NCBI GenBank assembly: GCA_016194745.1
Contig: JACQBA010000018.1
Span: 90,284 to 154,283, forward strand
Reading direction: 5' to 3'
From: Elusimicrobiota bacterium
GTDB lineage: Bacteria > Elusimicrobiota > Elusimicrobia > UBA1565 > JACRDR01
DNA length: 64,000 nt
Shown: in pieces, positions 8,082-16,230 of the stretch
Position numbering within the stretch: position 1 is the first letter of the stretch
How the letters are laid out: every line of letters starts with the position of its first letter
Translations under genes and position numbers: made by a program
The notes under the pieces: generated by a model
Database searches by the model: none
Seen by the model: only the letters and a program-made list of their open reading frames with translations
Told to the model about the DNA's origin: nothing

Positions 8082-9067
8082 CGCTCGCGATACCTGCCGG
8101 AGGATTTGGACGGAAGATTGTAGGAGATGGAGAGCCGGTGCGTGTTGCCCAGGATGCCCATCGGCACGAACGCGTAGTCGAAGGAGAAGTTGGTGACCGC
8201 GAGTCCCATGCCGAAGTTGAATCCCCGGATGCCGTCGAGGCCGCTCGTGAGCGTCTCGGAGCTCAGGCCTCCGCGAATGGCGAACTTGAGGTTCGTCTCC
8301 GTGACGATCGCGTGCTCGGCGCCGATCATGCCGATGGGGATGCCCGCGGCCGGAAAGATGGCCTCGAGCGAGGCGAGCGTCTTCGGGTTGAGCAGCAGAG
8401 AGCTGCCGAGCCGCACGCGGAACGGCAGTGTGTCGCGGACACGGTCGAACTTCTGGCCCTGGCCGATATTCTGGACGACCGCGGCGAAATTGTAGGGGTA
8501 GTAGGCGCTCGAGTAGTGGGCCTGGATGCCGATGTCTCCGGCGAATCCGGTCGCTGAGCGTCCGCCCATGTCGGAGCTGAAGAAGCGGCCCGTGACGCCC
8601 ATGGCGACGTCCCGTTCGAAGTCCGTCAGGTCGGTGATGTTCTGCCCGTAGCCTGCTTCGTACACGAAGCTGCGGGGATGGAAGGACCCAGAGTCGTTGC
8701 CGTTGATGTCCGTCTGCGGGATGCTGCCGGCGTCCATGTTCCGGAAGGCGCCTCCGAGGACCGCGGTCTCGCCGATGCGCTGGGCGTGCGCGATGTAGTC
8801 GAAGGAGATGTCCGCGAGATACTGCGTCCGCATGTACACGGTGGAGGCGCGCGGTATCTGCGCCAGGCCGGCCGGGTTCCAGTACATGGAAAACGCGTCG
8901 TTGGTCACCGCGGAGTACGCGCCGCCCATGCCGATGCCCCGCGCGCCGGCGTCGATCGTGAGGAACTCGGAGCCGACCGTCCCGACGGCGTTGGAGGCGA
9001 AGTCGGCGGCGCCCGCCGGAAGGGCGGAGGCCAGCGCGACCAGCGCCGCCAAGAGCGCTCGCATCAT
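8078..9067 (-). CDS. PorV/PorQ-family outer-membrane beta-barrel protein
   Basis: 329 aa. A signal peptide (MMRALLAALVALASALPAGA) is followed by FLTIDAGARGIGMGGAYSAV and SMYWNPAGLA, the hallmark opening of the PorV/PorQ/FadL-like barrel family (UPF0164). The rest shows alternating beta strands with aromatic girdles and ends in a strand close to the C-terminus (HRLSISYNL). PorV is the outer-membrane shuttle of type IX secretion, which binds the C-terminal sorting domain of cargo. Here the gene directly follows, by an ATGA overlap, a giant protein carrying a sorting-domain-like tail, which fits that role. The start is the ATG at 9067; a second ATG lies at 9064. Confidence 0.85.
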   Translation of the reverse strand: MMRALLAALVALASALPAGAADFASNAVGTVGSEFLTIDAGARGIGMGGAYSAVTNDAFSMYWNPAGLAQIPRASTVYMRTQYLADISFDYIAHAQRIGETAVLGGAFRNMDAGSIPQTDINGNDSGSFHPRSFVYEAGYGQNITDLTDFERDVAMGVTGRFFSSDMGGRSATGFAGDIGIQAHYSSAYYPYNFAAVVQNIGQGQKFDRVRDTLPFRVRLGSSLLLNPKTLASLEAIFPAAGIPIGMIGAEHAIVTETNLKFAIRGGLSSETLTSGLDGIRGFNFGMGLAVTNFSFDYAFVPMGILGNTHRLSISYNLPSKSSGRYRER

Positions 9068-12000
9068 CGGACCACCGCCAACTTGCGCACCTCGCGCTGG
9101 CCGTTGCTTTCCACCACCACGAGATAGATGCCGCTGGCGACGGAGCGGGAATTCGGGTTCGTCGCTCCCCACGTCAGGATCCCGGCGGCGTTGGCCTCTC
9201 CGTCCAGGACGAGATTGCCGCGGAGCGTGTAGACGCGGACCCGCGCGGACGCCGGCAGATGGTCGAAGGTGACGTAGCTCTGGTCCGAGGAATTGAACGG
9301 GTTCGGGAAGATGCGGATGTTATTGACGCTGTCGGACGGGTTCACCTGGGCGATCTGGAAGTCGGACAAGTGGTTCGTCTGGGCGAACAGCATCATGCGG
9401 TTCGAATCCAGCGAGGTCGACAGCGGCACGCAGACGCCGGACGACGGGTCGTAGCGGGTGATGGTGAGCCGGCTCAGGTCGAAGCCGACGGTCTCGGCGG
9501 CGCTGTAGGAGATGCCGAGCAGGATGGGATGGACGGGCTGCTGTTCCGGGTTGACGGTGACGCTGATCGCGCCGTTCGGGACCACGGTGACGCCGCCGCA
9601 GGAGACCGTGGTCCGCGACGAGATGAACACCGTCGGGGTCCCCGGGAAGGTGTTCGGGATGAAGCGGGCGAGCACCGTGCGCCCGGACCCGATCGTGCCC
9701 GTCATGTTGGTGTTCTGGCCGTTGTCGATCTGCGCCGCGATGGAGCCCGGCGGTCCGCCGCCGTTGAAGGTCGTCGTGCTGATGACGGCCGGAAGAGTCT
9801 CCACGCTGTCCTCGTTGCGGGCGTATATCTCGAACTTGTACAGCTGCGACGTGATCAGCCCCGAGACCGTCGCGCTGAGGGTCGTGTGGTTGTCGGAGAA
9901 CGGCACGGGCGTGGACACCGAGGTGACGAAGTCGTCGCTCGAGGCGCGCACTTGGTAGCGGGTATTGGTCGGATTGCCGTTCGCGGCCCAGGCCAGGATC
10001 ACGGTCGAGAGCGAATTGCCGATGATCGCCGGCACGGTCGGGGGCGACGCCAGCGTGTAGAGGTTTGCGGTGATGATCTCGGCCGTCGCGATGTTGTCGC
10101 CGTTGACCGCGGCCACGCGCACCTGGAAAGACTTGTTCGGAGTTTGGTTCTGCACGGAGTGGAGATTCCCCGTCGTCGTGCTGACGGTCACGGTCGGCCC
10201 GGTCGCGCCGGAAGACGTGGTGACGCGGTAGCGGGTGTTGGCGGGGTTGGCTCCGGTGCCCCAATGCGTCGTGAAGCCTCCGGTCGAGATTGCGGTCACG
10301 CCTGGATTGATGAACACCGGCACGTCGGCCAGCGTGTAGGTCGTGGCGGAGGGCGTCATCGGCCCGTATTGGACGCCGTCGAACGCCTGGACTTGGATCG
10401 ACTGCGCCGTGTTCGTGCCCAGCCCCACCTCGAGGAACGAGTTGGTGGTCGGTACCGCCAGGTACGTCCCGGTGCTGCGGCTCTGCACGCGGAAGGAGAG
10501 CGCGGAAGGTATTGCGTTCCAAGTCCATAGGATCGAGTTGGTCGTCTGCGGCGTGCCGACGACCCCCGCGATCGCGAGCGAGGTCGTCACGAGCGAAGCA
10601 GTCGAGATGACCGGGACGCCGTCGCCGCTGATATTATAAGGAGACACTCGAATCGAGGCGACGGCGCCCGCCGGGATGCCCGTCTGGAGGTATTGGCAAG
10701 TGCCGCCGGGGCATGTGGCGCTGACCGTCGAGAAGAACACGCTGTTCGTCGCGGAATAGACGTGGTAGCCTTCGCAGATGCCGGCGGCCGGACAGCCGGC
10801 GGCGGGCGTCCAGGACCAAAGGACGGTGGCGGGATCGAGCACCGTCGGAGACGGGATGCCGGGCGTGCCGGTCGGCTTGGGCGGGCCCGCCTGGACCACG
10901 AAAGCGTTGGAGAACTGCGCGTTCGCCGTGACGCGCGCTTGATACCAGCCGTACGGCAGAAGGGGAGCGGTGGCCGGCAGATTGGCCGTGACGGAGGCGT
11001 GCACGACGCTCCAGTTGGGGTTCGTGCCCGTGTAGATCGACGCGGACAAGTCCTCCACGAAGCCGCCTCCGTGCCCCATCCCCTGGATGTAGAAGCGCGG
11101 CGTGTGGAACGACGAGTTGGCCGAGGCGGCGCCGCCTCCGGACGCCTCTCCCCCTCCCTTAAAGTTGTTGCCGACGAACGTGATCGGTCCGGCTCGGTCC
11201 ACGGTCCCGGTGTCGACGGAGACGATGTCCGGTATGCGCGACACGCTGCCGGCAGGGGTGTTCAGATCCCGTACCGGTCCATAATAGGTGCTCTCGGTCA
11301 CGTTCGTGACCGTCGTGGGAGTCGGAGAGCCGCCGACCACCAGAACGTTGCCGTTATTGAGCACCGTGGCCGCATGATAGCCGCGACCCGTGGCGAGGTT
11401 CGGCTGCGGTACCCACGAGGAGATGTCGACGTTGAATTCCTCGACGGCTCTGATCGCGCTCCCCGCGGCGGTCACCCCGCCGATGACGAGTACGCGGCCG
11501 TCGGGCAGCACGTTAGCCGTGTGGTGCAGGCGCGAGACCACCATGTCGCGGCCGGCGCCGGTGCCGGTAAGACCGAGCGACGTCATCGGCGTCCACGTCC
11601 CCGCGCCGCCAGCCGTGAATACCATCGCACCGCTGATCTCGCCGAAGCCGTCGCTGCCGCCGGCGACGAGGACTCTGCCGTCCCGGAGCAAGGAGGCCGT
11701 ATGGCCCGAGCGGCCGTTGATGGCGCGGCCGCCGATCGTCGGCATCGTGGTCGCCGGTGTCCAGGACAAGGTCAGCGCGGCGCCGAAGGTGTCGAGCCGG
11801 AGGAGCTCGGCGCTGCTGGTCACCCCGCCGGCGTTGGAGCCTCCGGTCACCAGAACCTCGTCGTTCATGAGCAGCGTCGCGGTGTGGTCGCCGCGCGCCG
11901 TGCCCATGCTGCGGATCGGCATCCAGATCGCCATGGTGCTGACGTAAAGCTCCGCGCTACTAAGGTAAGCGCCGTTGGCGAAGCCGCCCGCGACCAGCAC

Positions 12001-14376
12001 GTTCCCGTTGGGCAGGAGGGTCGCCGTGTGCACCTGCCGTGAGGAAACCATCGGTCCCGTCGGCACCCACTTGCCCGTCTCGGGGTAGTAGATCTCCGCG
12101 CCGCTCGTCGCCCCCGTCGAGGCGCTCGAAATGAAGCCCCCGGCGACTAGGACATTGCCGTCCGGGAGAAGGGTCGCCGTGTGATTGGAGCGGGGAGCGC
12201 CCATCGAGCCCGTCACGGTCCAGGCCTTGGTCACGGGATCGTAGAGCTCCGCGGCGGCCACCGGGTTCGGCGAGCCGCCGCCCGCCGCGAGGACCTTTCC
12301 GTTGGGCAAGTTGGTCAGCGTCAGGTTCGATCGCCCTGTGTTCAGCGTGCCTTCCGCCGCCCAGGCCGACAGCGTCGGGAATGTCGCGCCGGGTCCGGTC
12401 AAAGACGAGCAGGAAGCGCCGTCGCACGCTCTTCCTCCATAGAACAAGGCCGTTCCGTTGGGGTTGAGCAGCGCCGAGTGATTCATCCGCAGATGCCCGC
12501 TCTTCGGCCCGAGCGTCCATGTGTCGGTCTTGGGGTTGTACGATTCGTCCCGGCGAAGGTTCATGCTGGCGATCGTGATCGTCGTCACATCCGTGGTGAA
12601 GGCGACGCCGTCCACCTTTACGCGGCTCACGGTGTAGGCGATCGCGACTTGGATCCCGGTGATGTTGGCGTTGGCGAGATCGATCTGGGCGTCCGCCAGA
12701 GCCTGATCGGAGTCGTTTCGGATCTGTCCGGCGAGATTGGAGAAGGTCACGCCGTTTTTGGTGTAGCGAACCGATCCGGTCCCGTCGTCCGCGATGTTCC
12801 CCCCGGCGATGTTGACGCTGGAGGCGCTGGTGAACGTGACGGTGTAGTTGACGCCTCCGCCGTTCTTGGTGATCGTCCCGGACTTGAGCGTCGCGGTCGC
12901 TTGGAGGATCGTGGCGCCGTCCTCCGAGGCGTCGAACGACATGTTGACGTCGAGATTGACGCTGCTGCCGAAGCCGATGTCGCAATTTCGGTTGGGCCCG
13001 GCGGGACACGTCGTTGTGCCGGAATAGCTGACGTGGATATTGTCCGGAACGTCGTTGACGTCGGTATCGCTGATCGCCGCGGTTTTGAGCGGGAAGGTGA
13101 CCCGCCCGACGGGCGGCAGGAGGGTGATCGCGTTCGTGGTGAGGACCCCTCCGTCCACCGACATTCCGTCGAGCTGCGAGAAGTTGCCCGGCTGCGTGAA
13201 GTATACGGTCCCGTCCGCCAGCGTGGTCAGGGTTCTGACGGAATACGCCGCCACGCCGTTGATGATCTCGCCGCTGACCGCCTTCGCGAGAGTCCAATTG
13301 ATCGGGAAGGTCAGGTTGCTCGTGACCTGGATGACCCCTTCATTGACGGCGTTGGAGCCGCCGGTCCCCAATTGGATGATGGAACCGTTGTTGAAGGAGT
13401 AGCCGCCGGTGGCGTAGGACGTGGTGATGTTGCCGAGGCCGCCGGTGACGAGGACCGAGCCGCTCGGCTGCAGGACGGCCGTGTGGAATATCCTCCGCGC
13501 GGACATCGGCGCGGGAGGCGCCATCAAGGCGTTGTCGAAGGGGTTGTAGATCTCGGCCGTCTCTAGGTAGCCGCGATTGTCCAGAAAATCGAAGCCGTTG
13601 AAGCCGCCGATAAGCATGATGTTCCCGTTGCCGAGGAGCGTCGCGGTATGGAACGCGCGGCTGCGCACGAGCACGGGTCCGGGCTGCCATTGGGAGCCGC
13701 CGGACGCGCTGAGGTCGAACAGCTCGGTGTTGGCCAAGAAGTTCGTCGCGCTCGAGTAGCCTCCGGCTACGAAGACCAGATTGTTGTACAGGATGGTCGC
13801 GGTGTGGCCGGCCCGCGACGCCAGCATATTGTCCGCCGGAGTGAAGAGATTCGTCACCGGGTCGTAGAGGTCCACGGTCGTCAGGACTCCGTTGCCGGGA
13901 TTGAGATCATTGTCTCCGCCCACTATCAGCACCTTTCCGTTTGCCAGGAGCGTTGCCGTGTGGTGGATGCGGGCGGACTGCATCGCGTTGCCCGTCGCCT
14001 CGCATTGGTTCGTGTTCGGATTGTAGAGTATCGGGCTGTTGATGACGGCGGGCCCTGTGGTCGCGCCCCCTACGACGAGCACCTTGCCGTTGGGGAGCAC
14101 CGTCGCGGTATGAGAGGAGCGAACGAGGCTGGTCGTGCATCCGGTCGGAACGCCGAGGACGAACTGGGCGTCGCTCGACGGCACCGACAGTTCTATCGCG
14201 TTCGCCGCGGCGACGAAGGTGCCCGGCGAGCTTTCGCCTCCGATGACGATGACGTTTCCGTTGGGCAGAAGGCTCGACGAATGTCCGTAGCGCGCGACGG
14301 TCTGTCCGTGGAGGGCGCCGGGGAGTAAAAAGGCGGCGGAGAACGCGACGACCCCATGTCTAATCGAGAAACGCAT
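9064..14376 (-). CDS. Giant exported kelch-repeat protein with FnIII domains and T9SS-like C-terminal sorting domain
   Basis: 1770 aa from ATG 14376, which begins a signal peptide (MRFSIRHGVVAFSAAFLLP). An in-frame GTG at 14403 would add nine residues. Fourteen kelch repeats of the form RxxHTATLLPNGxVLVxGG are visible. Six lie at about residues 25-320 and eight at about 630-1015; a roughly 270-residue non-kelch insertion separates them. Fourteen blades would make two seven-bladed propellers. An IPT-like stretch and about four fibronectin-III-like modules follow (about 1170-1535). The last 80 residues start with NNIRIFPNPFN and end with SGIYLVVVESNGQREVRKLA, matching a type-A T9SS sorting domain. 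The likely location is the cell surface or outside, for adhesion or polysaccharide binding; no catalytic residue is identified. Confidence 0.85.
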   Translation of the reverse strand: MRFSIRHGVVAFSAAFLLPGALHGQTVARYGHSSSLLPNGNVIVIGGESSPGTFVAAANAIELSVPSSDAQFVLGVPTGCTTSLVRSSHTATVLPNGKVLVVGGATTGPAVINSPILYNPNTNQCEATGNAMQSARIHHTATLLANGKVLIVGGDNDLNPGNGVLTTVDLYDPVTNLFTPADNMLASRAGHTATILYNNLVFVAGGYSSATNFLANTELFDLSASGGSQWQPGPVLVRSRAFHTATLLGNGNIMLIGGFNGFDFLDNRGYLETAEIYNPFDNALMAPPAPMSARRIFHTAVLQPSGSVLVTGGLGNITTSYATGGYSFNNGSIIQLGTGGSNAVNEGVIQVTSNLTFPINWTLAKAVSGEIINGVAAYSVRTLTTLADGTVYFTQPGNFSQLDGMSVDGGVLTTNAITLLPPVGRVTFPLKTAAISDTDVNDVPDNIHVSYSGTTTCPAGPNRNCDIGFGSSVNLDVNMSFDASEDGATILQATATLKSGTITKNGGGVNYTVTFTSASSVNIAGGNIADDGTGSVRYTKNGVTFSNLAGQIRNDSDQALADAQIDLANANITGIQVAIAYTVSRVKVDGVAFTTDVTTITIASMNLRRDESYNPKTDTWTLGPKSGHLRMNHSALLNPNGTALFYGGRACDGASCSSLTGPGATFPTLSAWAAEGTLNTGRSNLTLTNLPNGKVLAAGGGSPNPVAAAELYDPVTKAWTVTGSMGAPRSNHTATLLPDGNVLVAGGFISSASTGATSGAEIYYPETGKWVPTGPMVSSRQVHTATLLPNGNVLVAGGFANGAYLSSAELYVSTMAIWMPIRSMGTARGDHTATLLMNDEVLVTGGSNAGGVTSSAELLRLDTFGAALTLSWTPATTMPTIGGRAINGRSGHTASLLRDGRVLVAGGSDGFGEISGAMVFTAGGAGTWTPMTSLGLTGTGAGRDMVVSRLHHTANVLPDGRVLVIGGVTAAGSAIRAVEEFNVDISSWVPQPNLATGRGYHAATVLNNGNVLVVGGSPTPTTVTNVTESTYYGPVRDLNTPAGSVSRIPDIVSVDTGTVDRAGPITFVGNNFKGGGEASGGGAASANSSFHTPRFYIQGMGHGGGFVEDLSASIYTGTNPNWSVVHASVTANLPATAPLLPYGWYQARVTANAQFSNAFVVQAGPPKPTGTPGIPSPTVLDPATVLWSWTPAAGCPAAGICEGYHVYSATNSVFFSTVSATCPGGTCQYLQTGIPAGAVASIRVSPYNISGDGVPVISTASLVTTSLAIAGVVGTPQTTNSILWTWNAIPSALSFRVQSRSTGTYLAVPTTNSFLEVGLGTNTAQSIQVQAFDGVQYGPMTPSATTYTLADVPVFINPGVTAISTGGFTTHWGTGANPANTRYRVTTSSGATGPTVTVSTTTGNLHSVQNQTPNKSFQVRVAAVNGDNIATAEIITANLYTLASPPTVPAIIGNSLSTVILAWAANGNPTNTRYQVRASSDDFVTSVSTPVPFSDNHTTLSATVSGLITSQLYKFEIYARNEDSVETLPAVISTTTFNGGGPPGSIAAQIDNGQNTNMTGTIGSGRTVLARFIPNTFPGTPTVFISSRTTVSCGGVTVVPNGAISVTVNPEQQPVHPILLGISYSAAETVGFDLSRLTITRYDPSSGVCVPLSTSLDSNRMMLFAQTNHLSDFQIAQVNPSDSVNNIRIFPNPFNSSDQSYVTFDHLPASARVRVYTLRGNLVLDGEANAAGILTWGATNPNSRSVASGIYLVVVESNGQREVRKLAVVR

Positions 14377-14409
14377 AGCTAGAAGAGGAGTTTTCCTCGC
14401 CACCGGGCG

Positions 14410-14440
14410 ATGATACGAGGTTAACAGGAGCGTGTTACAA
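14410..14440 (-). promoter_or_regulatory. Possible promoter of the kelch/PorV operon
   Basis: On the minus strand, TTGTAA (14440-14435) is followed after a long 19-base spacer by TATCAT (14415-14410). The -10 ends six bases before the in-frame GTG at 14403. Spacing is poor, so this is tentative. Confidence 0.3.
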
Positions 14441-14466
14441 AAACAATAACGGGGAAGGATCTTCCC
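14439..14466 (-). terminator. Rho-independent terminator after the DUF6580 gene
   Basis: Read on the minus strand, the stem GGGAAG/CTTCCC with a three-base loop (14466-14452) is followed by a T-rich run ending in TGTTTTTG. It sits about 45 bases after the stop of the membrane protein at 14512 and before the kelch operon, separating the two units. Confidence 0.6.
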
Positions 14467-14511
14467 TTATTAATGTGAGGCGGTCGTTTTCGGGGGGTCT
14501 AGGGTCTCGGG

Positions 14512-15027
14512 CTAGGCGGTAGCGGCCGCGGGCGCGAGCTTGCTGAGAGTGAAGCGCTCCAGGCTGAACAGGACGGCCGTGTACCCAATGTCGCCCACCA
14601 GCGAGTTGCGCAGGAAGGGCAGGCCCGCCGCGTAGCAGGAGAAGAGGCCCGAGCCGGTGTGCGGGTACATCGACGAGGTCATCCAGACGCCGAAGTTCGT
14701 GACCGCGTAAAAGAGGATGGAGCCGCCGAGGCAGGCCGCGAGCGTCGTCGCCCCGCTCTGGCGCGTCTTCAGCCACTGGCCCATCAGCGCGACGACGAGA
14801 AACGAGGCATAGACGAACGGGATCGTGGAGTGGAGGCCCAGGACGAGATCGCTCACAAATAGGATCGCCAAGGGAAGCACGAGCGCCTGTCCGGTCGACA
14901 AGTAGGCTCCGCCCAACAGCGCCATCGCCGTCAACGGCGTGACGTTCGGCGGATGCGGCAGCAAGCGGGACGCGGCGCCCAAGGCGATGCAAATCAGGGT
15001 GATGGTGAGCGTGGAGCGGTTGTTCAT
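14512..15027 (-). CDS. DUF6580-family membrane protein (putative transporter)
   Basis: 171 aa with about five hydrophobic helices. The N-terminal helix is followed by HPPNVTPLTAMALLGGAYL, the signature of the DUF6580 family, which resembles the substrate-binding S component of ECF transporters in size and topology. SDLVLGLH and the second-half FGVWMTSSMYPHTGSGLFSC match the family pattern as I know it. No ECF ATPase or T component is in the window. The ATG at 15027 has no Shine-Dalgarno sequence, but a perfect TATAAT lies six bases upstream. The transport role is inferred from topology; the substrate is unknown. Confidence 0.75.
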   Translation of the reverse strand: MNNRSTLTITLICIALGAASRLLPHPPNVTPLTAMALLGGAYLSTGQALVLPLAILFVSDLVLGLHSTIPFVYASFLVVALMGQWLKTRQSGATTLAACLGGSILFYAVTNFGVWMTSSMYPHTGSGLFSCYAAGLPFLRNSLVGDIGYTAVLFSLERFTLSKLAPAAATA

Positions 15028-15033
15028 GAGAAA

Positions 15034-15039
15034 ATTATA
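15034..15039 (-). promoter_or_regulatory. Consensus -10 box (TATAAT) of the DUF6580 gene
   Basis: A minus-strand TATAAT occupies 15039-15034, six bases upstream of ATG 15027. The expected transcription start is therefore the A of the start codon, giving a leaderless mRNA. The -35 region (around TCAAGG) is weak. Confidence 0.5.
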
Positions 15040-15068
15040 TCAAATTCCCCGCGCGCCTTGACACCCGT

Positions 15069-15770
15069 TCAGCGTACGTCGATCGACAGGGGCTTCGATT
15101 TCTTGCCGTCCACGACGCAGGAGTACTTGTAGGTTCCGGGCAGCAGTGAGATCGACAGGCGCCATTTTCCATCGGCGTCGTGGTACATCGGCTTGGTTCC
15201 CCCCGTTCGGACCAAGAACGGGCCCTTGAGCAGCACTTTTTGGGCGGAACCCGGCGCGTCGCAGGTGAAGTCGACCGAGACGGCTTTCTGCTTGCCGGAC
15301 TTGGCGGGAGTGGTGGATGGCTCGGGCGCCTTCGCGGGCGCGGGCGGCGTGGGCGAGGACGGAGCTTGGGCTTGGCGGCGCGGAACTTCCGGCGCGGACA
15401 TCTGGGGGCTGCCGATGGGACCCTTGGGCGCCGCCTTGGCCTCCTTCGGAGCCTCGGCCGGCGCGGGCGGCGGAGCCGGCTTCGGCGTCTCCGCGGGCTT
15501 GGCCGCTTCCTCCTTCTTCTCGGGCGCGGACTTCGCCGCGGCCTTGGGTTGCGCGCGATGCGGCGCCTTCGATTGGACCGCGGGCGCGGCCGCGATCGCC
15601 TTCGGCCGATTGATCCAAAGCACCGCGGTCGCGCCGCCGAGCACGCAGACGGCCGCCGTGTCGAAGGCGAGCATCATCGCCCAGCCCGCCTTGCCCCACT
15701 TGTTCGGGGACGCGGCCGGCACTGCGCCGCTCGCTTCCACGCCTTTCTGCAGCCCGAAGATGTCGACCAT
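15069..15770 (-). CDS. Single-pass membrane protein with glycogen-binding (AMPK1-CBM/CBM48-like) domain
   Basis: 233 aa. A cytoplasmic N-terminus of about 28 residues is followed by one membrane helix (about 29-52), then a roughly 100-residue Ala/Pro/Lys-rich linker. The C-terminal domain (about 155-233) has VSVDFTCDAPGSAQKVLLKG, then WRLSISLLPGTYKYSCVVDG. This matches the beta-sandwich E-set fold of AMPK glycogen-binding/CBM48 domains, including the LPPGxYxYxFxVDG-like turn. It starts one base after rpiB and is the last gene of the surface-carbohydrate operon. It may sense or tether an alpha-glucan or another envelope polysaccharide; the ligand is inference. Confidence 0.7.
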   Translation of the reverse strand: MVDIFGLQKGVEASGAVPAASPNKWGKAGWAMMLAFDTAAVCVLGGATAVLWINRPKAIAAAPAVQSKAPHRAQPKAAAKSAPEKKEEAAKPAETPKPAPPPAPAEAPKEAKAAPKGPIGSPQMSAPEVPRRQAQAPSSPTPPAPAKAPEPSTTPAKSGKQKAVSVDFTCDAPGSAQKVLLKGPFLVRTGGTKPMYHDADGKWRLSISLLPGTYKYSCVVDGKKSKPLSIDVR

Positions 15771-15771
15771 A

Positions 15772-16230
15772 TCAGGGCGCGACCTTGTACTTCTTCTCGA
15801 GCGCGAGGACCTTGTCGAGCCGTCGCTGATGGCGCTCCGCTTTCGTGAAGCGGGCGCGTAGCCACGTCTCGACGATTTCGATGGCCAGATTGGGGCCGAT
15901 GACGCGCGCGCCGAGGCAGAGGACGTTTACATCGTCGTCCTCGACGCCTTGATGTGCGGAAAACGTGTCGTGGCACAGACCCGCGCGCGCGCCGGGCACC
16001 TTGTTGGCGGCGACGCTCGCGCCGACGCCGCTGCCGCAGAGCATGATCCCGCGCTCCGCCTCGCCGCGGCTCACGGCCAAGGCCACCTTTTCCGCGAAGT
16101 CCGGATAGTCGACCGCATCGGCCGTGTCGCAGCCGACGTTGATGACCGAATGCCCTTTCTGCTCGAGATAATGGTGCAGCGTCCGTTTGAGGTCGAAGCC
16201 GCCGTGGTCGCAGCCCAGGACGATGCGCAT
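15772..16230 (-). CDS. rpiB: Ribose-5-phosphate isomerase B
   Basis: 152 aa, typical RpiB length. It starts [15 protein letters not shown], with the CDHGG phosphate/substrate loop. [15 protein letters not shown] gives the DYPD motif, and [16 protein letters not shown] carries the catalytic-loop Cys and GSG motif. [20 protein letters not shown] supplies the His and Asp/Asn residues. It interconverts ribose-5-phosphate and ribulose-5-phosphate in the pentose phosphate pathway. The ATG follows the TAG of the upstream sensor kinase with no intervening base. Some LacAB/RpiB relatives act on other phosphosugars, so a sugar-specific role within this carbohydrate operon is possible. Confidence 0.95.
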   Translation of the reverse strand: MRIVLGCDHGGFDLKRTLHHYLEQKGHSVINVGCDTADAVDYPDFAEKVALAVSRGEAERGIMLCGSGVGASVAANKVPGARAGLCHDTFSAHQGVEDDDVNVLCLGARVIGPNLAIEIVETWLRARFTKAERHQRRLDKVLALEKKYKVAP

